Assembly (NCBI GenBank): GCA_021234155.1
Contig: JAJEKV010000034.1
Span: 4,273,491 to 4,337,490 of the forward strand
Source: Isoetes taiwanensis
Lineage: Eukaryota; Streptophyta; Lycopodiopsida; Isoetales; Isoetaceae
DNA length: 64,000 nt
Direction of reading: 5' to 3'
Within the stretch, counting starts at the first letter, position 1, and each line of letters opens with the position of its first letter. A model generated the notes under the pieces. That model made no database searches. It had not been told where the DNA came from and saw only the letters and a list, made by a program, of their open reading frames with translations. Below, one piece after another: positions 1 to 11,938 of this stretch. A program made the translations under genes and the position numbers.

Positions 1-1335
1 CTATTAAATCTGCGGAGGGTAGAAGGACTTACCCTCTACTTTACCCTCTGCAGAAATGACTGTGGCTTGACTATCGCCATTGTCCATTTCGATTGTGACA
101 AAAATCTTACACTCACCCTCAATGTAGTCTTTGGCCTCTTCCTCTACTTCTGTTGGCGACTCCCATCCCTGAAGTTCGGCTAGCGCTGCTTGTGCCATGA
201 GGGGGCGCCTCATGTGTTCGATGGCCTGGTTAGAAACAATAGAAGCACAACCTCTTTTTAAAGCATTCTTCTCGCTTTTCCCTTAGGAATGCTACCGAGG
301 AAATGCTATACTGTATTTCCAGATGAAGATCCTGCTGAAAATGGCTCCTTAGAGTACTTTTATGTCTGACTTGCCTTGGAATTGCTGTGTGCAGATGCTA
401 GCATGGGGCTTGCCGGCCTTAGGCTTTAAGACCCTGCTGCTTTCCCTTCATTAAAGTATGCTTGCTTCTGCCCTGGTATACTAGGTGCCTTTTCCACACT
501 TAATGCTTTATCCTCTACTTCTTATATGTTCTTAGGTTTGATGCCACACACCAATCTTTTTATGTCGCTATTGAGTCCCTCTATATACCCATCGACTACT
601 TGCCTTTTATTGATTTTTGGTACAATGAGTTGAAGCCTTAAAAACTCTTTTATGTTCTTTGCCACTGACAAGCTGCCTTGGTCCATGCGGTAAAACTGTT
701 GAATCTGCCTGGTTGTGTGCGATCTTGGCACATAATGCCTTTAAAAAGATTTATTAAAAGTCATGAATTTGCAATTATTGCATCTCAACTTGTTCGACTT
801 GGCAAAGCCTTTCCATAAATGTGCCCTGTACCTTGAATGTTAGCAGTTGCGACTTTACCCTTGTCTTTGTCTTTCATCCCATATAAGTTTCCAAATTCCT
901 CTATCTCATCCACCCATGCATCAGCTTCCATATCTGATCTATCTTTCCCTGAAAATTGACCAAGCTCTTTTTTACCTATTGTTGCCTGAAAGAGCTTTGA
1001 TAGACCTCAACTTTTTGGTGCCTATTTCTACCATAGGAGTTGTTCGATGGGTTGTTTGAACCGCTGTTCGGGCCGCTATCAGAACTACTATCAAAACGAG
1101 ACTAGATGAGCTATGGCTAGTTTTTCTCTTCCACTTCTTACATCCAGGTGCTCTTGGTGTGACATGTTGTTCTGGATGGTTGTCCGCCAGTTGCCCTCCC
1201 TCCTGATGAGGTGGTGGTGGTGGGGGACCATGCTCCTCCCCTTGTATCAGTGGTGTTGTTAAATGCACAAGTTCTCGCATTTGTCTATCCATGTCCACCA
1301 AGGACTGGTTAATATTCGTCGGTGCCAACTCAACT
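1..1335 (-). mobile_element. Ty3-type gag remnant, 5' end to the right
   Basis: Three minus-strand open stretches (1328-972, 731-522, 213-4) read as a decayed retrotransposon gag. The first has LVDMDRQMRELVHL followed by a proline/glycine-rich stretch. The second has the gag-like block KEFLRLQLIVPKINKRQVVD followed by YIEGLNSDIKRLV, close to a gag fragment of retroelement B near 50.25 kb. The third is acidic and ends at a stop at the window edge; its role is unclear. Frames are interrupted between the pieces. Sequence near 1,335-1,360 resembles a degraded initiator-Met primer site, but I would not insist on it. No polymerase is visible, so the rest of the element lies outside the window or is lost. 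Confidence 0.55.
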
Positions 1336-4298
1336 GGTTATGGTTCTGTACCGAACAAGTTCCTTGACTGTCAGTTAGAAATTGGAGCTTGACTTCCTGG
1401 AGTTCGTGAAGTTGGTTCCTAATTTCTGGCTGCAAAACATTAAATTACACATACTTGTTATGTAATGAAGCATACGAGGGTATTATTGCTATGGTAATTC
1501 ATTTCGTTTGTAGAAAAATCAAGGCAAAACTTAGTAGTATGGACAGAATTTTACTTCCATTAATTATATAATACCTTACACGATTATTCAAAAGAGTTAT
1601 ATCAAACATAATTAAAATACAAGTAGAGTTATGTAGTCACTGATGGAGCTATTCACGAGGTCAGACTTTGGGCATAAAATAATACTTCATATCCTTCTGT
1701 ATATCTCAAACGACATTCTCCACATCTGACAACAACTTCTGTATGGGCCCTCTGTCTAACCCGTGTTTGGGATGGCTAGACAAAGAGCAAAGGACACATA
1801 GATGTTGTTCCTGCCTGCCCCCTATAAACTCCTACATCAGCGGAAGTAATACAACATATCAGCATTAGTAATCACAACAATAAACTACCTTGAAGGGCAG
1901 TGATAATCCATCCATCCATCATATCGTATACATCAATACGTCAGTACATCAATAGAGATCCTACCCAGGCTCAGACTCTTGGGGGCAGTAGTCAAAATCC
2001 AAGGCCATCATCATGGATCCGGAAGCCACCATGTACTTGTAGCTCGATGACCAGGCATATGTTAGAAATATAACATGCAACGAAGATGCAAAAAGAAATA
2101 GGTTCAAGGTGAATAGGATGAATAGTTTCAAGATCTTTGGAACTAATACTTAAGATGCATTACTATTATTTTAGCTAGGGATTTAGCTACTTCAAGAGTA
2201 TCTATTCCATGATATGCAAATGAGATAGAGCATAAGAACAAGTTCATATACCGAGATCATTCACAAGATCAAGATCATACATCCAAGAATCTAGAACGAC
2301 AGTCCCCAATGCACAATAGGACTATGAACTAGTAAAGCACCAACTGGGAAGATCCACTAACCTTGTAGCATTCTTATCTGCACGATTAAGGTAGCGAGGA
2401 GCAAGAATACAATGGGGGTTCGACGAGGAAGGCGCTGGCTGCTGAGGGTGCTCGATCTAAGGTGAGGTCTCCAAAAGCTGGAAGTGGTAAATGAGGGTGT
2501 TTTTAGGGAGATCTAGAGCAATAAAATTTATATAGGATACAGTAGAATAGAATAGAATACATTTATCTCCCTTTGGTCTGGCAACCATTGGACTGGTGTA
2601 GCATTTGCGAGCTCCCCTCAAAATAGGGGATTTTAGTCATCATGTGGGCTTAGCTGGTCTTTTTACTACCCGTACACTACTCTTATAATTGGCCATGCAG
2701 GTGTGCATCATAATCCTCAGCTTCAAAGTTTTATTTTGCGGGCTCCTTCCCTTTGTTTTGTGCACCACCCAGTGCTAATTGACATTTCCCTAATGGCTTC
2801 CGCCAAATCTATTAACCTATTGTCTTGTTTCATCAAAGCATTGAGATTGGGAGGTCCTAGTTGACCTTCTGAATTTTAATTCCTTACGTTAGTGTATGCT
2901 GGCCATTCTCTTATCATGTGTTTTTTCATCCTTTATTTTTTCCTATTTCACAGATGCTACATATGCGTCTTTTCTATCTATTTTTTTCCACTTATCCCTT
3001 TCAATCCTTAGGTCATGTCTGCCCATTCTAAATTTTGTTGTAATGTCTCTTCTTGACTTCTCTTTTTTATCACTTTTATATATTCCGTGGCCAATCATGG
3101 ATTCGGGTTAAATACCTCTAGTAGTTATTCCTTTTAGGCCCTGTGTATCTTTTCAACCATGTTTTTATTACTGTCAGTATCCAATTTTCACCCATTTGCT
3201 TTTCCCTAGAATATGACTGAATTTCAGACCCATATCCCTAGTCCATTGACACATCATGAAAGCATTCCTACACTGTGAGTCTGTGTCATTTGGCTGGCGT
3301 CTAGCACATGTTACTAATATCTTTGCAGTATCTATGTGTTCTTTCTTGGGCTATCCTCAACAATGAAGATCTTCAACAACTTAGTTGGTAAGGCATCTCA
3401 TACTTGTTTTGTAATCCAATGTTGACTTGGTTTTGTATTTACATTTATTCATGGTAGTGCAAATTTTATTCTCATAAACTTCCATGCAGTGCGGATGTTC
3501 TATGCAGTGAGCTTCCAGATATATGCCACAAATGTGCAACTTAGTGTTTGACGGCTATCTAATATGTTGATATAACACTTTGTTATAATTTGTTCAATCA
3601 ATGTCTCAGTTCACACACCAACTGCAATAATAGTCTAGTCACTAGCTATTTAGAGTTTCAATGATCAAAGGGCTTCATACCTACTGTTACAATAATTTAA
3701 TAATAGGCATTAATGCAATGTAATTATTTCAATGGTTATAATTTATGGCCTTATTTATAAAACATTGACTATGTTATTGATCATTATCTGACCGGATATG
3801 TTAGGAGCTTAGTTTCAATGTTTTTCATTTTTTTTAAGCACAAGGATCCGACCGAGATGCCGGGGTTATAGGATTGCTATCTTGTTTCATTATTCCCCTC
3901 GAGTTTTTCTATTGGTCCACAATATATTATGTAATAGCAACTTTCTAATAGTTCATTAGCCTATCATACATGCTTCGAGAACATTTCATGTCTTCCACAA
4001 ACATCCACCACTACAGGTTCTTAAGGGGAGACAAGATCCATTATATTCATATAATAATAATTGTCTGAGTCTTCTCCTACAATTCAGGATCTTAGAAAAG
4101 ATAAAATCCCTTAATTATTCGAGGTTTAACAAGCAAACCTTTTGATGCGAAGGTATAAGCTTTAAGCTATATCTGCAAAACAACCATCAGGAAATAAAGG
4201 ATATAAAACACAATTCCACTCTTTAAGGGTAAAGCTCACCAACCAATCAGGCTATCCTGAGCAAGAAAATTCCTGAGAAAGACAGAGTTTTGGAATAG
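1336..4298. other. AT-rich stretch without a recognisable gene
   Basis: I see no coding sequence with family similarity. A short part near 1,965-2,010 (GATCCTACCCAGGCTCAGAC) resembles the GATCCTACCCAAGGCTC block of the LTRs at 4,655 and 43,878, so an old diverged LTR may lie here. Simple repeats are limited to a CCATCCATC run near 1,911. The rest is probably decayed repeat or intergenic DNA. Confidence 0.4.
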
Positions 4299-4654
4299 GA
4301 AAGAAAGAAAGAATGAATGATTTTTATCGTCCACCTATGGGACCCAGAAGGAGCGCAACAAATCTATTACTGTTCGGGGACATAGCTGATCTCGCATGTC
4401 CATAACCTCTTGAAGGTATGATCCCAGCACCCGTACGGAAGCCGTGCTCAATGTCACATGTAGCGGCTGGCCAGGCCTGACCAACTCAACATAGCGCGTC
4501 TGGATTTGATCATATGCTGGGCAGCTTTGAAGCGCATGAGATTCATCCTTAATGACTCCCATTTGGAAGCACTGACAAAGCCTATCCTAGCCTGCCCGTC
4601 TCAATTCGAAGATGGTGTGCCCCTGTGCAAATGGAGGCAATGATTCTGCGCCTT
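4299..4654 (-). mobile_element. LINE 3' fragment with GAAA-type tail
   Basis: This is the 3' end of a non-LTR retrotransposon on the minus strand. A (GAAA)n/(GAAT)n tail at 4,299-4,320 precedes a conserved 3' block (TTTTATCGTCCACC, then CTATGGGACCC) shared with the LINE copies at 17.8 and 25.7 kb. The minus frame 4562-4335 encodes the C-terminal part of the LINE protein, with IKDESHALQSCPAYDQIQ, the usual sequence after the last zinc-knuckle-like motif. Similarity to the 17.8-kb copy (GTGTGC.CCTCT..CGAATGGA-like block) ends at 4,654, where an LTR begins. The element is therefore 5'-truncated here by that insertion or by a rearrangement. Confidence 0.7.
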
Positions 4655-5420
4655 TGTGACGTCCCCTACTTCTTCTATGATACTCCCATCATATTGGAGT
4701 TCATCCCCCTGGTAGCCAAGCTGACAGGGGCCATCCATCTGACACCATCCTTTAGCAATGGATCGATGAGGAAGAATGGATGGGTCATTTGTCCCGTCTT
4801 CCCTCGGGACCGTCCTAGCTGCGGAAGCGTGAGTAAACATAAGCACATGACATCAAATGTAAACAGAGTCACCTCGAAGGATGACTATACCATAGCATAC
4901 ATGTATAAATACATCAACAATATCATCATCACATGGGGGATCCTACCCAAGGCTCCAGGGTATGGACTGACGGTTTGGGCCTCCAGAAGTCATTGTAGAC
5001 AGAGTTCATAAGAATAGATTGGGCTGGCATAGGAACATGGCTGTTGGGTAGTCCGCTCCATCCGCCCCTCCCCTGCACACTTTGCAGAGTAGATTGAAGA
5101 GTCTAGGGACTGGACCATAGCCTGCCGCGTACGTAGCCAAAGGGCTACTGCTGGGTTGCATCTCCCCAGTCCCGATGAGGCAGGAGGAGAGTCACCCCCT
5201 CCAGAGGCATGCATGCCCCTCACAGGTGGCTAGAGGGCCACTGCCCATATTCGACTTGAACCTCATTGAAGGTGATGCATCACCCAAGAGGTGTCAAGCT
5301 CATGCCTTGCCCACACGCAGTGGCAAACTATTAAGCCTAGCCCGCTAAGATCCCTGGTAGACTTTGCACATTCGATGAGTTAGTTCTTCATCGCTTTTTA
5401 AAACTCCCATACAAACTCTA
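4655..5420 (-). mobile_element. partial LTR, retroelement A/B family (third copy)
   Basis: The sequence starts TGTGACGTCCCCTACT, the same terminus as the LTR at 43,878, and stays alignable in patches. Shared blocks include CTAGCTGCGGAAGCGT, GATCCTACCCAAGGCTC, CATCCGCCCCTCCC, CACACTTTGCAGAGTAG and CTAGAGGGCCACTGCCC. Similarity fades near 5.4 kb, so the other LTR end is not visible. No internal retroelement sequence adjoins it, so it is a solo or truncated LTR. It starts inside LINE sequence, so it is younger than that LINE. It is much more diverged than the two LTRs of retroelement B are from each other. Confidence 0.7.
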
Positions 5421-6264
5421 CAATAGGCTCAAGCCACAAGAAACCCAATATAAGGTCCTTCTCGGTGCTGAGCTGCCCTTTGCTATGATATTGCATATAA
5501 CTCCTCTGTTTTCCCCCTTAGTTTTACTCTTATCCGGATTATAGGCATTTAAGCATTACGAGTAATCCACACAGGAAAGCACTCTTCAATTTCTCAATAA
5601 GCAGAACACTAAACTTCGTCGGAGAGGTAGTATACATAACTGGGGACATGGACAACTCGATTTTATGAGACACTTTAAACTAGATAGATCTTTCGACGAT
5701 GATTCAGTGATAGATCTTTCGATGATGATTCAATGAACAAGATTCATTCGCAACAGGGAAAGCCGCTCCCATAACTGACTCTAATTTTCATGAATTTCCA
5801 CCACCGTAGATGAAATCAAACACTTGAAAGAGCATCCACTTGCACAAAAATCCCATCTGGCTGCAACGTGGATAGCCTCAGAATGCACAAAATCCTGCAC
5901 TGGCATTTGTGCAAAAGTGCTAAAAAAATTTGAAAATATGTTGCCATAATATTCGTACTTATGCGCGCATGGAAGACAATTTTACCTACAGTGCTAGGAA
6001 TAGAAGATTAAAGGGTTTTAGCGACTTCTGTTACACGGTGTATAATAACCTTGAAATCCCAAAATGGCCATATTTCAGAGCAGTGCCATTGCAAGAGCTG
6101 AAAAAGAGGAGGAACAGAAATATCATACCTCTCTGCATAGTCAAGGGCCAAGCTAGCTTAGAAAAGAATAGGAGCTCTAGCTCTAGCTATCTGGCATTAT
6201 AGTATGCAGCCAGAACCACATAACCAACCGACTTAATAGTTTGCCATCATCTTTGGAATGCTAG
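5421..6264. other. intergenic/old repeat DNA with a 26-bp tandem duplication
   Basis: No gene is recognised. A unit TAGATCTTTCGAYGATGATT plus CARTGA is repeated twice in tandem near 5,690-5,745. The open frame at 5,930-6,202 has no recognisable similarity and I do not call it a gene. Confidence 0.4.
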
Positions 6265-6268
6265 AGGT

Positions 6269-6298
6269 GGGCAAAAGTATGCTGGTGGGTAGCAAATA
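6269..6298 (+). repeat. left terminal inverted repeat of element 1
   Basis: GGGCAAAAGTATGCTGGTGG, then GTAGCAAAT. It matches the inward-read right end with only a few mismatches in about 27 bp. AGGT lies immediately outside at 6,265-6,268. Confidence 0.88.
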
Positions 6299-6592
6299 AA
6301 CGCGAGCCCAGCACCAGCACCAGCACCCTTCATACATTTTTTCCCACCCTTCACCTATATAGTACCACCTATTTTCTGCCCGTCTCTTCGTCTAGCCCGT
6401 ACCCGTTTATACAATCATTACCTGTTTGCCGCCCGCGGTAATGAATGCGACCCGCTGCAATCTGGAACCAGTAGACAAACTAACTTTCGAATTTGTGTTT
6501 TCCAAATCTCTCTTCCCCAACTTTCTCTACTCCGGCCAAGCAACCCGTGAATTTGTGCTTACGGATTTCCACATTAAACAAACAGATCAACC

Positions 6593-8950
6593 ATGGTAAA
6601 GAAGGTGATTGATCCGCCCGCTCAAAGCGATAATTCCAACGGAGGCCATGCGCCCAGAGTAAGCAAAAAGCAACTAAACAAAATTTCTATGGGTTTAGGG
6701 TCCCCTGTTAATTCGATTTTCTTGCATTCTTCCGGGCCCGGAAAAACGTTCCCTTAAGACCCGGACTGGATGATTGCTGAACCGAAGACTTCCATGTGTA
6801 TGGAATTGGTCGCCAAATGAGGGCGTTCATCCCTCTCAATTTCAAACAGATGTCATATCTACTTGCAGCAGTACAATGAAGTTTGGGATACCAGCGGGGT
6901 CATTCTGGCAAAACTTCTATTGACAAGGTAAGGCGAGAGCGAAGAAGCTCTAATTGAACTTGAGCAAAATATATCCCATCGAATTGAAGAAACGAGAGAA
7001 GTTAGAAAAGGCGATTATCATACCTATTTGCATTCAATAACGCGAGAGAGCAAAAGCGGGGATCGAGAGAAGTTCAAGGTTAATGGGCAGCGATTGCGGC
7101 AAAGAGTAGAGCCCTCTGGCCCGACAAGGTTAAAAGTGAACACTAGCAGTGCTCCAGCAAGCAGAGCAAAGACCAGCAAATCTCAGCAAACCACAGCACC
7201 TGAAAGCATAGCAGAAAGGCAAGTTTCAGGAGGCACTGGTATTAAATTAGAAGGGAGGCCGTCCATTAGGAGCGTTGCAATGTGCCCAACAGATAGCTTA
7301 TGGGGAGAACATATCACGCCTAGAAGTCATGTGCAAAGCTTTGTAGGAAACCCTAAACACGCAGCAGGCTGATTTAGTCTCCAAGAAGGAGCTAGTTGTC
7401 CAGTCCCAGGTTAAAGGGAACTTTCTTCTCGACTTCACAAGAGAAATTGCAGACAATAAAAGACAACATCTCACGTCTTCAAGCCCGACAGTCCCCGACG
7501 ATGCTGGTGCCTCTGGCGAACTCTTTTAGAGAGAGAAAGACATGGCGGTACATGCTCAAAGCCCTTGTTGAAATGGAGGGTGGCCCAAAGATGGCCGGGA
7601 TAGTTCAACGGTGGCCCTTTGTAGGCTGAGAGGTTGCAAACAATGAAGTGCGGCTTGCAAAAGCCAAAGGCATTCTACGAGAATGTCAACAAGGCTTAGG
7701 GAACTTACAAAGAGAGCTGGCCAGCTTGTGAGCATCTATCCTGTGCCATTCAGGTTGCCAATTGGAGATGAGGAGAGATGCTCCACATGCAGGCTCGCAT
7801 TCCAGGATGATTACACCCTCAGTCTGAAGCTGAAATGTGGCCACGTATATCATGTTAGCTGCTGAGTTTGCTTATGGAGAAGACACACACGCACGAATGC
7901 TCGAAAAACAGTTCAGCCGAGGCTTAGTGGAGGAATTGGGGAAGAGGCAGTCAAGCGGGAACCCTTATATCTTTGGGCGACACACAAACACATAGTTGAG
8001 GCGATTGACATAGATGAGGTGGTAGCTACAACTCCGGGCGACAACGGGGAAAGGAAGCATGCTAGAACACCTCTTAGTAAAAGACCCCTGGACACAAGTC
8101 TACAAGGACTCGAACTCCACAAGCAAAAACGGCCGAAAAGGTACACGCTTTGTTTTACGGTGGAAACATTAGAAGCGCGTAAGCGATTGACACCGCAAGA
8201 TGCAAGCGATCGGCGGCACAATGCGGCACACGAAAGCAGTGCTAAAGACACCAACACGGTCCAAAGCAGATTCCAATAGTTCTGACGATGTTGACAATTA
8301 CACTATAGTTCCAAATTCTGCAGCAGCCTCTACAAAGGCCTCCTCTAACATTGTTGATGCAGGGGCAGACAATGATGTTGAAGATGTGGAAGGTTGACAA
8401 GGTCGTGACCCGAATCACTAGGCTCACAAGGTCAAGGACCAAAAATATTACAGAACCCAAGAGTGAGGGTGAGTCAGATGATTCGGTTGATGAGGACGTG
8501 CCTATAGACGTCGCACTAGGGAAAAAAACCCCCAGTCTAATGTAATTTTCCCATACTTGTTTCAGGCCCAATTTGGATTGCACAAGACTTGCCAAAACGA
8601 GCAGTTAAAAGGTTTTTGTTTAATACCAGAATATATTTATTTTCCCCCATTATGTCCTTGTAAAATTTGTTTGGAGTTTCAACCTAGGGATCAATATGCA
8701 TTTGCCTGCAGAAGGACAAGGCAGACACAAGTGGTACTTAGTGAATCTGAAGACGAAGATAGTGAGAGAACCCAGACAGATAATGAAGAAACCAAAGTGC
8801 CAAAACAACCTATTACATATAAAAGGTGCAATCCAATATTTAAGTTCAAGCAGTTATTTTTCTTGTCTTATTTCACTTGGCACAATGTTCTGCAAGTTTC
8901 AGTTGGTAATTATAGCACCACTTTTGATTTTGCAGGAGAACAAGGAAAGT
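6593..8950 (+). pseudogene. 5' part of element 1 accessory gene: coiled-coil, RING-like and acidic segments
   Basis: A plausible start ATG at 6,593 (MVKKVIDPPAQ) runs into a GTAAGC donor near 6,670. A later exon-like piece near 6,870-7,372 reads QYNEVWDTSGVILAKLLL, a TAA, then in the same frame a charged, probably coiled-coil stretch (ESEEALIELEQNISHRIEET). At 7,683-7,865 a RING-like half motif appears: CSTC, spacer, then C-x-H-x3-H-x2-C in KCGHVYHVSC. A stop follows and I cannot place the last cysteine pair. At 8,557-8,952 there is another CKIC pair and an acidic patch (LSESEDEDSERTQTDNEE), then a likely intron (GGTGCAATCC to TTTTGCAG). Several stops suggest decay or unannotated introns. RING domains usually act in ubiquitin transfer, but the incomplete motif makes activity doubtful. 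Confidence 0.5.
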
Positions 8951-9112
8951 AGTTTCTGTGGACAGGGTTGATAAACCACCTAGTCCCCATGCAAAGGCTA
9001 CGGATAGCCAGGAGACACCACCTTTTTGGGGGCAGGGTGCATCTCAGCATGAAGTCAGCACTCGCCATCACCGACCAGCAAAGCCACAACACATGACAGC
9101 ACTGTTCAGCAC

Positions 9113-9862
9113 ATGGAAGAAGGGGGTGAGGGATGGCAACCTCCGAAGAAGCTCATGGTTCTGGATATAAATGGAGTGCTGGTACATATACAGCAGAGGA
9201 GAACCAGGGAAAAAGTACTGCCTCGACCTGATACGCACCATGTAGTGAAAGAGACTGCAAACAAGTACCTGATTTGCAGACCAGGTTACCATGAGTTTGT
9301 GGAGTGGGCTTTGCAAAAATTTGAAGTTGTAATATGGAGTGCCTCTCTTCTTCGCAACACAAGGGATATGGTAGTTGCCTTGTTCCCAGATTTGAAGACT
9401 AAGTTTCTAAAGATTTATGGCCAGGAGCAGTGCTACACATGTAACCACCCAAGCAACTCAGTGAAGCAGCTTCATTTCAAGGAGTTGAAGGTTGTACTTG
9501 AGGACTTTCCTAGATACCATGGTCAAATTTTCTTGGTAGATGACAGCCTACACAAAGGGTTTCTAAACCATGCACACACAACCCTTCCTGTTATGCCTTT
9601 CAAGGGGCAGGAAGAGGAAAATTTCCTACAGAGATTTCTGGTTCCATCATTGGAATACTTGTCAAATCATACGGTTGAGGATACCATTTCACAGTTAGAT
9701 GCGTGGTTGGAATCAGAGACAGTCCTTGTGCTGGATTACTTTCTCTCGAACTATCTTGTCTCAGCCTATTATGTCCTCAATGCTCCACCAGAGGTACAAA
9801 AGCAGCTGCTGGGCATACCTCCTGACTCTATGCTACGAATTTCAGTGTACAATTTTCTGTAA
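9113..9862 (+). CDS. FCP1-like (HAD-family) phosphatase domain protein, 249 aa
   Basis: This is an open frame with the FCP1 homology domain, a HAD-fold phosphatase domain. HAD motif I is VLDINGVLVH near residues 16-25. The usual second Asp of DxD is Asn, as in the plant DLNG-type FCP1/TIM50-like proteins I remember. CRPGYHEFVEWALQKFEVVI and WSASLLRNT follow (motif II region), then IFLVDDSLHKG (motif III/IV Asp pair) and a C-terminal helical part. Such proteins dephosphorylate Ser/Thr in proteins or have lost activity. The missing second Asp argues for weak or no catalysis. It is the 3' end of the accessory gene of element 1, and the true start may be in an upstream exon. It converges with the transposase, about 190 bp between stops. 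It is longer and cleaner than most frames here. Confidence 0.75.
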   Translation: MEEGGEGWQPPKKLMVLDINGVLVHIQQRRTREKVLPRPDTHHVVKETANKYLICRPGYHEFVEWALQKFEVVIWSASLLRNTRDMVVALFPDLKTKFLKIYGQEQCYTCNHPSNSVKQLHFKELKVVLEDFPRYHGQIFLVDDSLHKGFLNHAHTTLPVMPFKGQEEENFLQRFLVPSLEYLSNHTVEDTISQLDAWLESETVLVLDYFLSNYLVSAYYVLNAPPEVQKQLLGIPPDSMLRISVYNFL

Positions 9863-9865
9863 TAT

Positions 9866-9990
9866 ATATCAAGCATTGTCTGCAATACTACAAGCATTGT
9901 CTCCAATACTAAAATACTCCAATACAGTAGTCCAATACTACAAACATTGTCTCACAAACATTGTCTCCAATACAATCATCAAAATTTGAG
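9866..9990 (+). repeat. short tandem repeat of CATTGTCTCCAATACTACAA type
   Basis: Four or five imperfect copies of a roughly 20-bp unit (GCATTGTCTGCAATACTACA and variants) lie just after the stop of the FCP1-like frame, between the two convergent genes of element 1. They could belong to the 3' UTR or polyadenylation region. No function can be read from them. Confidence 0.7.
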
Positions 9991-10927
9991 ACAAGTAAAC
10001 AAATAACTACAGACCTGTTAAAATGATAAAACAACTAGGTCAAAGCATATTCAACCTTCATATGGTAGACTGTCAAGGATCATCTGGTGAGTAGCCTGTT
10101 CAAGGAAAAATATGTTGGTGCCAGGAATCTGATTCATCTCAAACTTGATTGCTGATACGTGATGACTGTACTGGAAGGTCAAGCCTTTGTCTTCAAGTAG
10201 CTCCCAACTACCATCGGGCTGGACAGCATAGTACAAACCAGCCAACACACGTTCATCGATATTGAAGGTTTGACCCCAGCTATCCTTGACAATTTTGTCA
10301 AGGATATGCCTCGGCTTAACACATTTCACCACATAGAAATTTGCATTCTCCTGATTTCCCTCCTCAGCTACAACAGCAAAGTTATCACCTTCCCTATGTT
10401 TCCACTAAGCCATTCTCCATCACCTTCAAAAAATGCCTCATCGATTTCGTCTTCAGTACCTTCACCAGTAGACTTATCTGACTTTAGTGTAACATATTTC
10501 CAATTCCCTGTGCTTGTTCACACAAGATGACCAGTTTCCTTTCAAACGGTTACCACAGAAACAACTTAAACCTCTATGAGCCACCCTTGTGCTTGATTTG
10601 GCCAAGTATGTCCTGATGCTGTGTATTTCCTTGGTCCCTTCTACCCTGGCACAGTCCAGCCGGTCTGTCCTATCAACATCATCCTTTCCAATTAACCAGA
10701 AGTGCCTGCAAAAAGCCAGCAACAAGTATTGCAGTTCACAGACAGTACAGAGCACAATACAGCATTACACATCAGATAAAAGCAGATGAAAGCACGTAAA
10801 AGCATATTACCTTTTGATGTCCCCGTTGCTGGCACCTTCATTCCAACGAGTAGCGAATTCACAGGCATCAGCAGCACCCCTAAATCTCACTCCATCATAC
10901 TTGAGCTGTTCTCTAGTGAATGCACCC

Positions 10928-11938
10928 TTAACACTAGAGTTGTCCCTTGATGAACCCAAATGGGTTCATTCGTACACTTTTTTTGAAATTCTATTATAGC
11001 TCCGAGATAAAGAATTTGTCTACATACTCACAATATGTTGTCCTTCATGAGTGTACATATAAGAAAAAATTTATGAAAAATATAGAAAGCTTCTATTACC
11101 AAACATAATGTGGAGCCGAATGCAAAGGGGTCAAGTTTATTCTCAAAGTCTTTAACATTTCTCACATTATTTTGCAAAAATGATTTTTCCTAGGAATTCT
11201 AATTCTTTCATCTTGTAAACCATGATATGAGAAATCTATCACAAGAAGAATTAGGAAAATCTATGTTAGAATTTCCGAGAAATAATTCCTAAAAGTTTGA
11301 AGTTCAGAAGTTCTTTATGGACCCAGTTAGGTCCCCCGAGGGTCAAAATTTTAAAAATTCATAGTACTACTCCACTTTTTGAAAAAATGAAATCCATTTA
11401 GCAAGACGTGTAGTACTTAGTATCTATTTCTATTGAAAAATAATAGTACCTTCACATTCTTATTCTATTTCAAATATCATGGATATGAAATGGTTCCTGG
11501 ATGTCTGTTTTTCAGAAATTCCCTAGGGACCTGACTGGGTCTCTCAAGGATTGAAATTATGATTTGCTCATTGATACATCAAATTTTTATGAAATCACAT
11601 GAAATTTGAAAAATGAGTAGCATTTGTAGGCTATGTTCATAGAAAATTAATGTTATCTTGAAATTTGTATTCCATGCTGAGTGTCGTGAGATTATATCAT
11701 ATCATCGGAACCATTGAATTGAGTGTATTTCAAGGTGCGATTGTGCCAAACTTGTGAAGAATTTTATTTTGCCATTGAATATGGTGGTACAACTTCGAGT
11801 TAATTTTTATAATTCAGGTGTTCATATTTAAAATCTCATAAGTATCATGAAGAACTAGTCCCTAATAAGGGGAAGGGATTGAGGGACCCATACGGGTTGA
11901 TGAACCCAAACAGGTCCCTGAGACAACTCTAGTGTTAA
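10928..11938. mobile_element. 1,003-bp non-autonomous element in a TTAA site
   Basis: The insert at 10,932-11,934 has perfect 13-bp inverted ends, CACTAGAGTTGTC at left and GACAACTCTAGTG at right. It is flanked by TTAA at 10,928-10,931 and 11,935-11,938. GATGAACCCAAA occurs near each end. It holds no coding sequence. It lies in the transposase exon between the HDG motif and the next conserved block, and deleting it with one TTAA keeps the reading frame. A TTAA duplication is typical of piggyBac-like elements, and also of Kolobok and Sola3. The CACTA start alone does not make it a CACTA element, since those duplicate 3 bp and the 3-bp flanks here do not match. Confidence 0.82.

Noticed and set aside
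1200-1240. Proline-run protein as a host gene
   Set aside because: The poly-Pro stretch lies in a frame with gag-like sequence downstream and fits a retroelement linker better.
7683-7930. Complete RING finger
   Set aside because: The first CxxC and the C-x-H-x3-H-x2-C part are clear, but a stop follows and no final CxxC pair is readable, so only a RING-like half is claimed.
10932-11934. CACTA transposon, from the CACTA start of the inverted ends
   Set aside because: CACTA elements duplicate 3 bp. The 3-bp flanks (TAA and TTA) do not match, whereas TTAA fits exactly on both sides.
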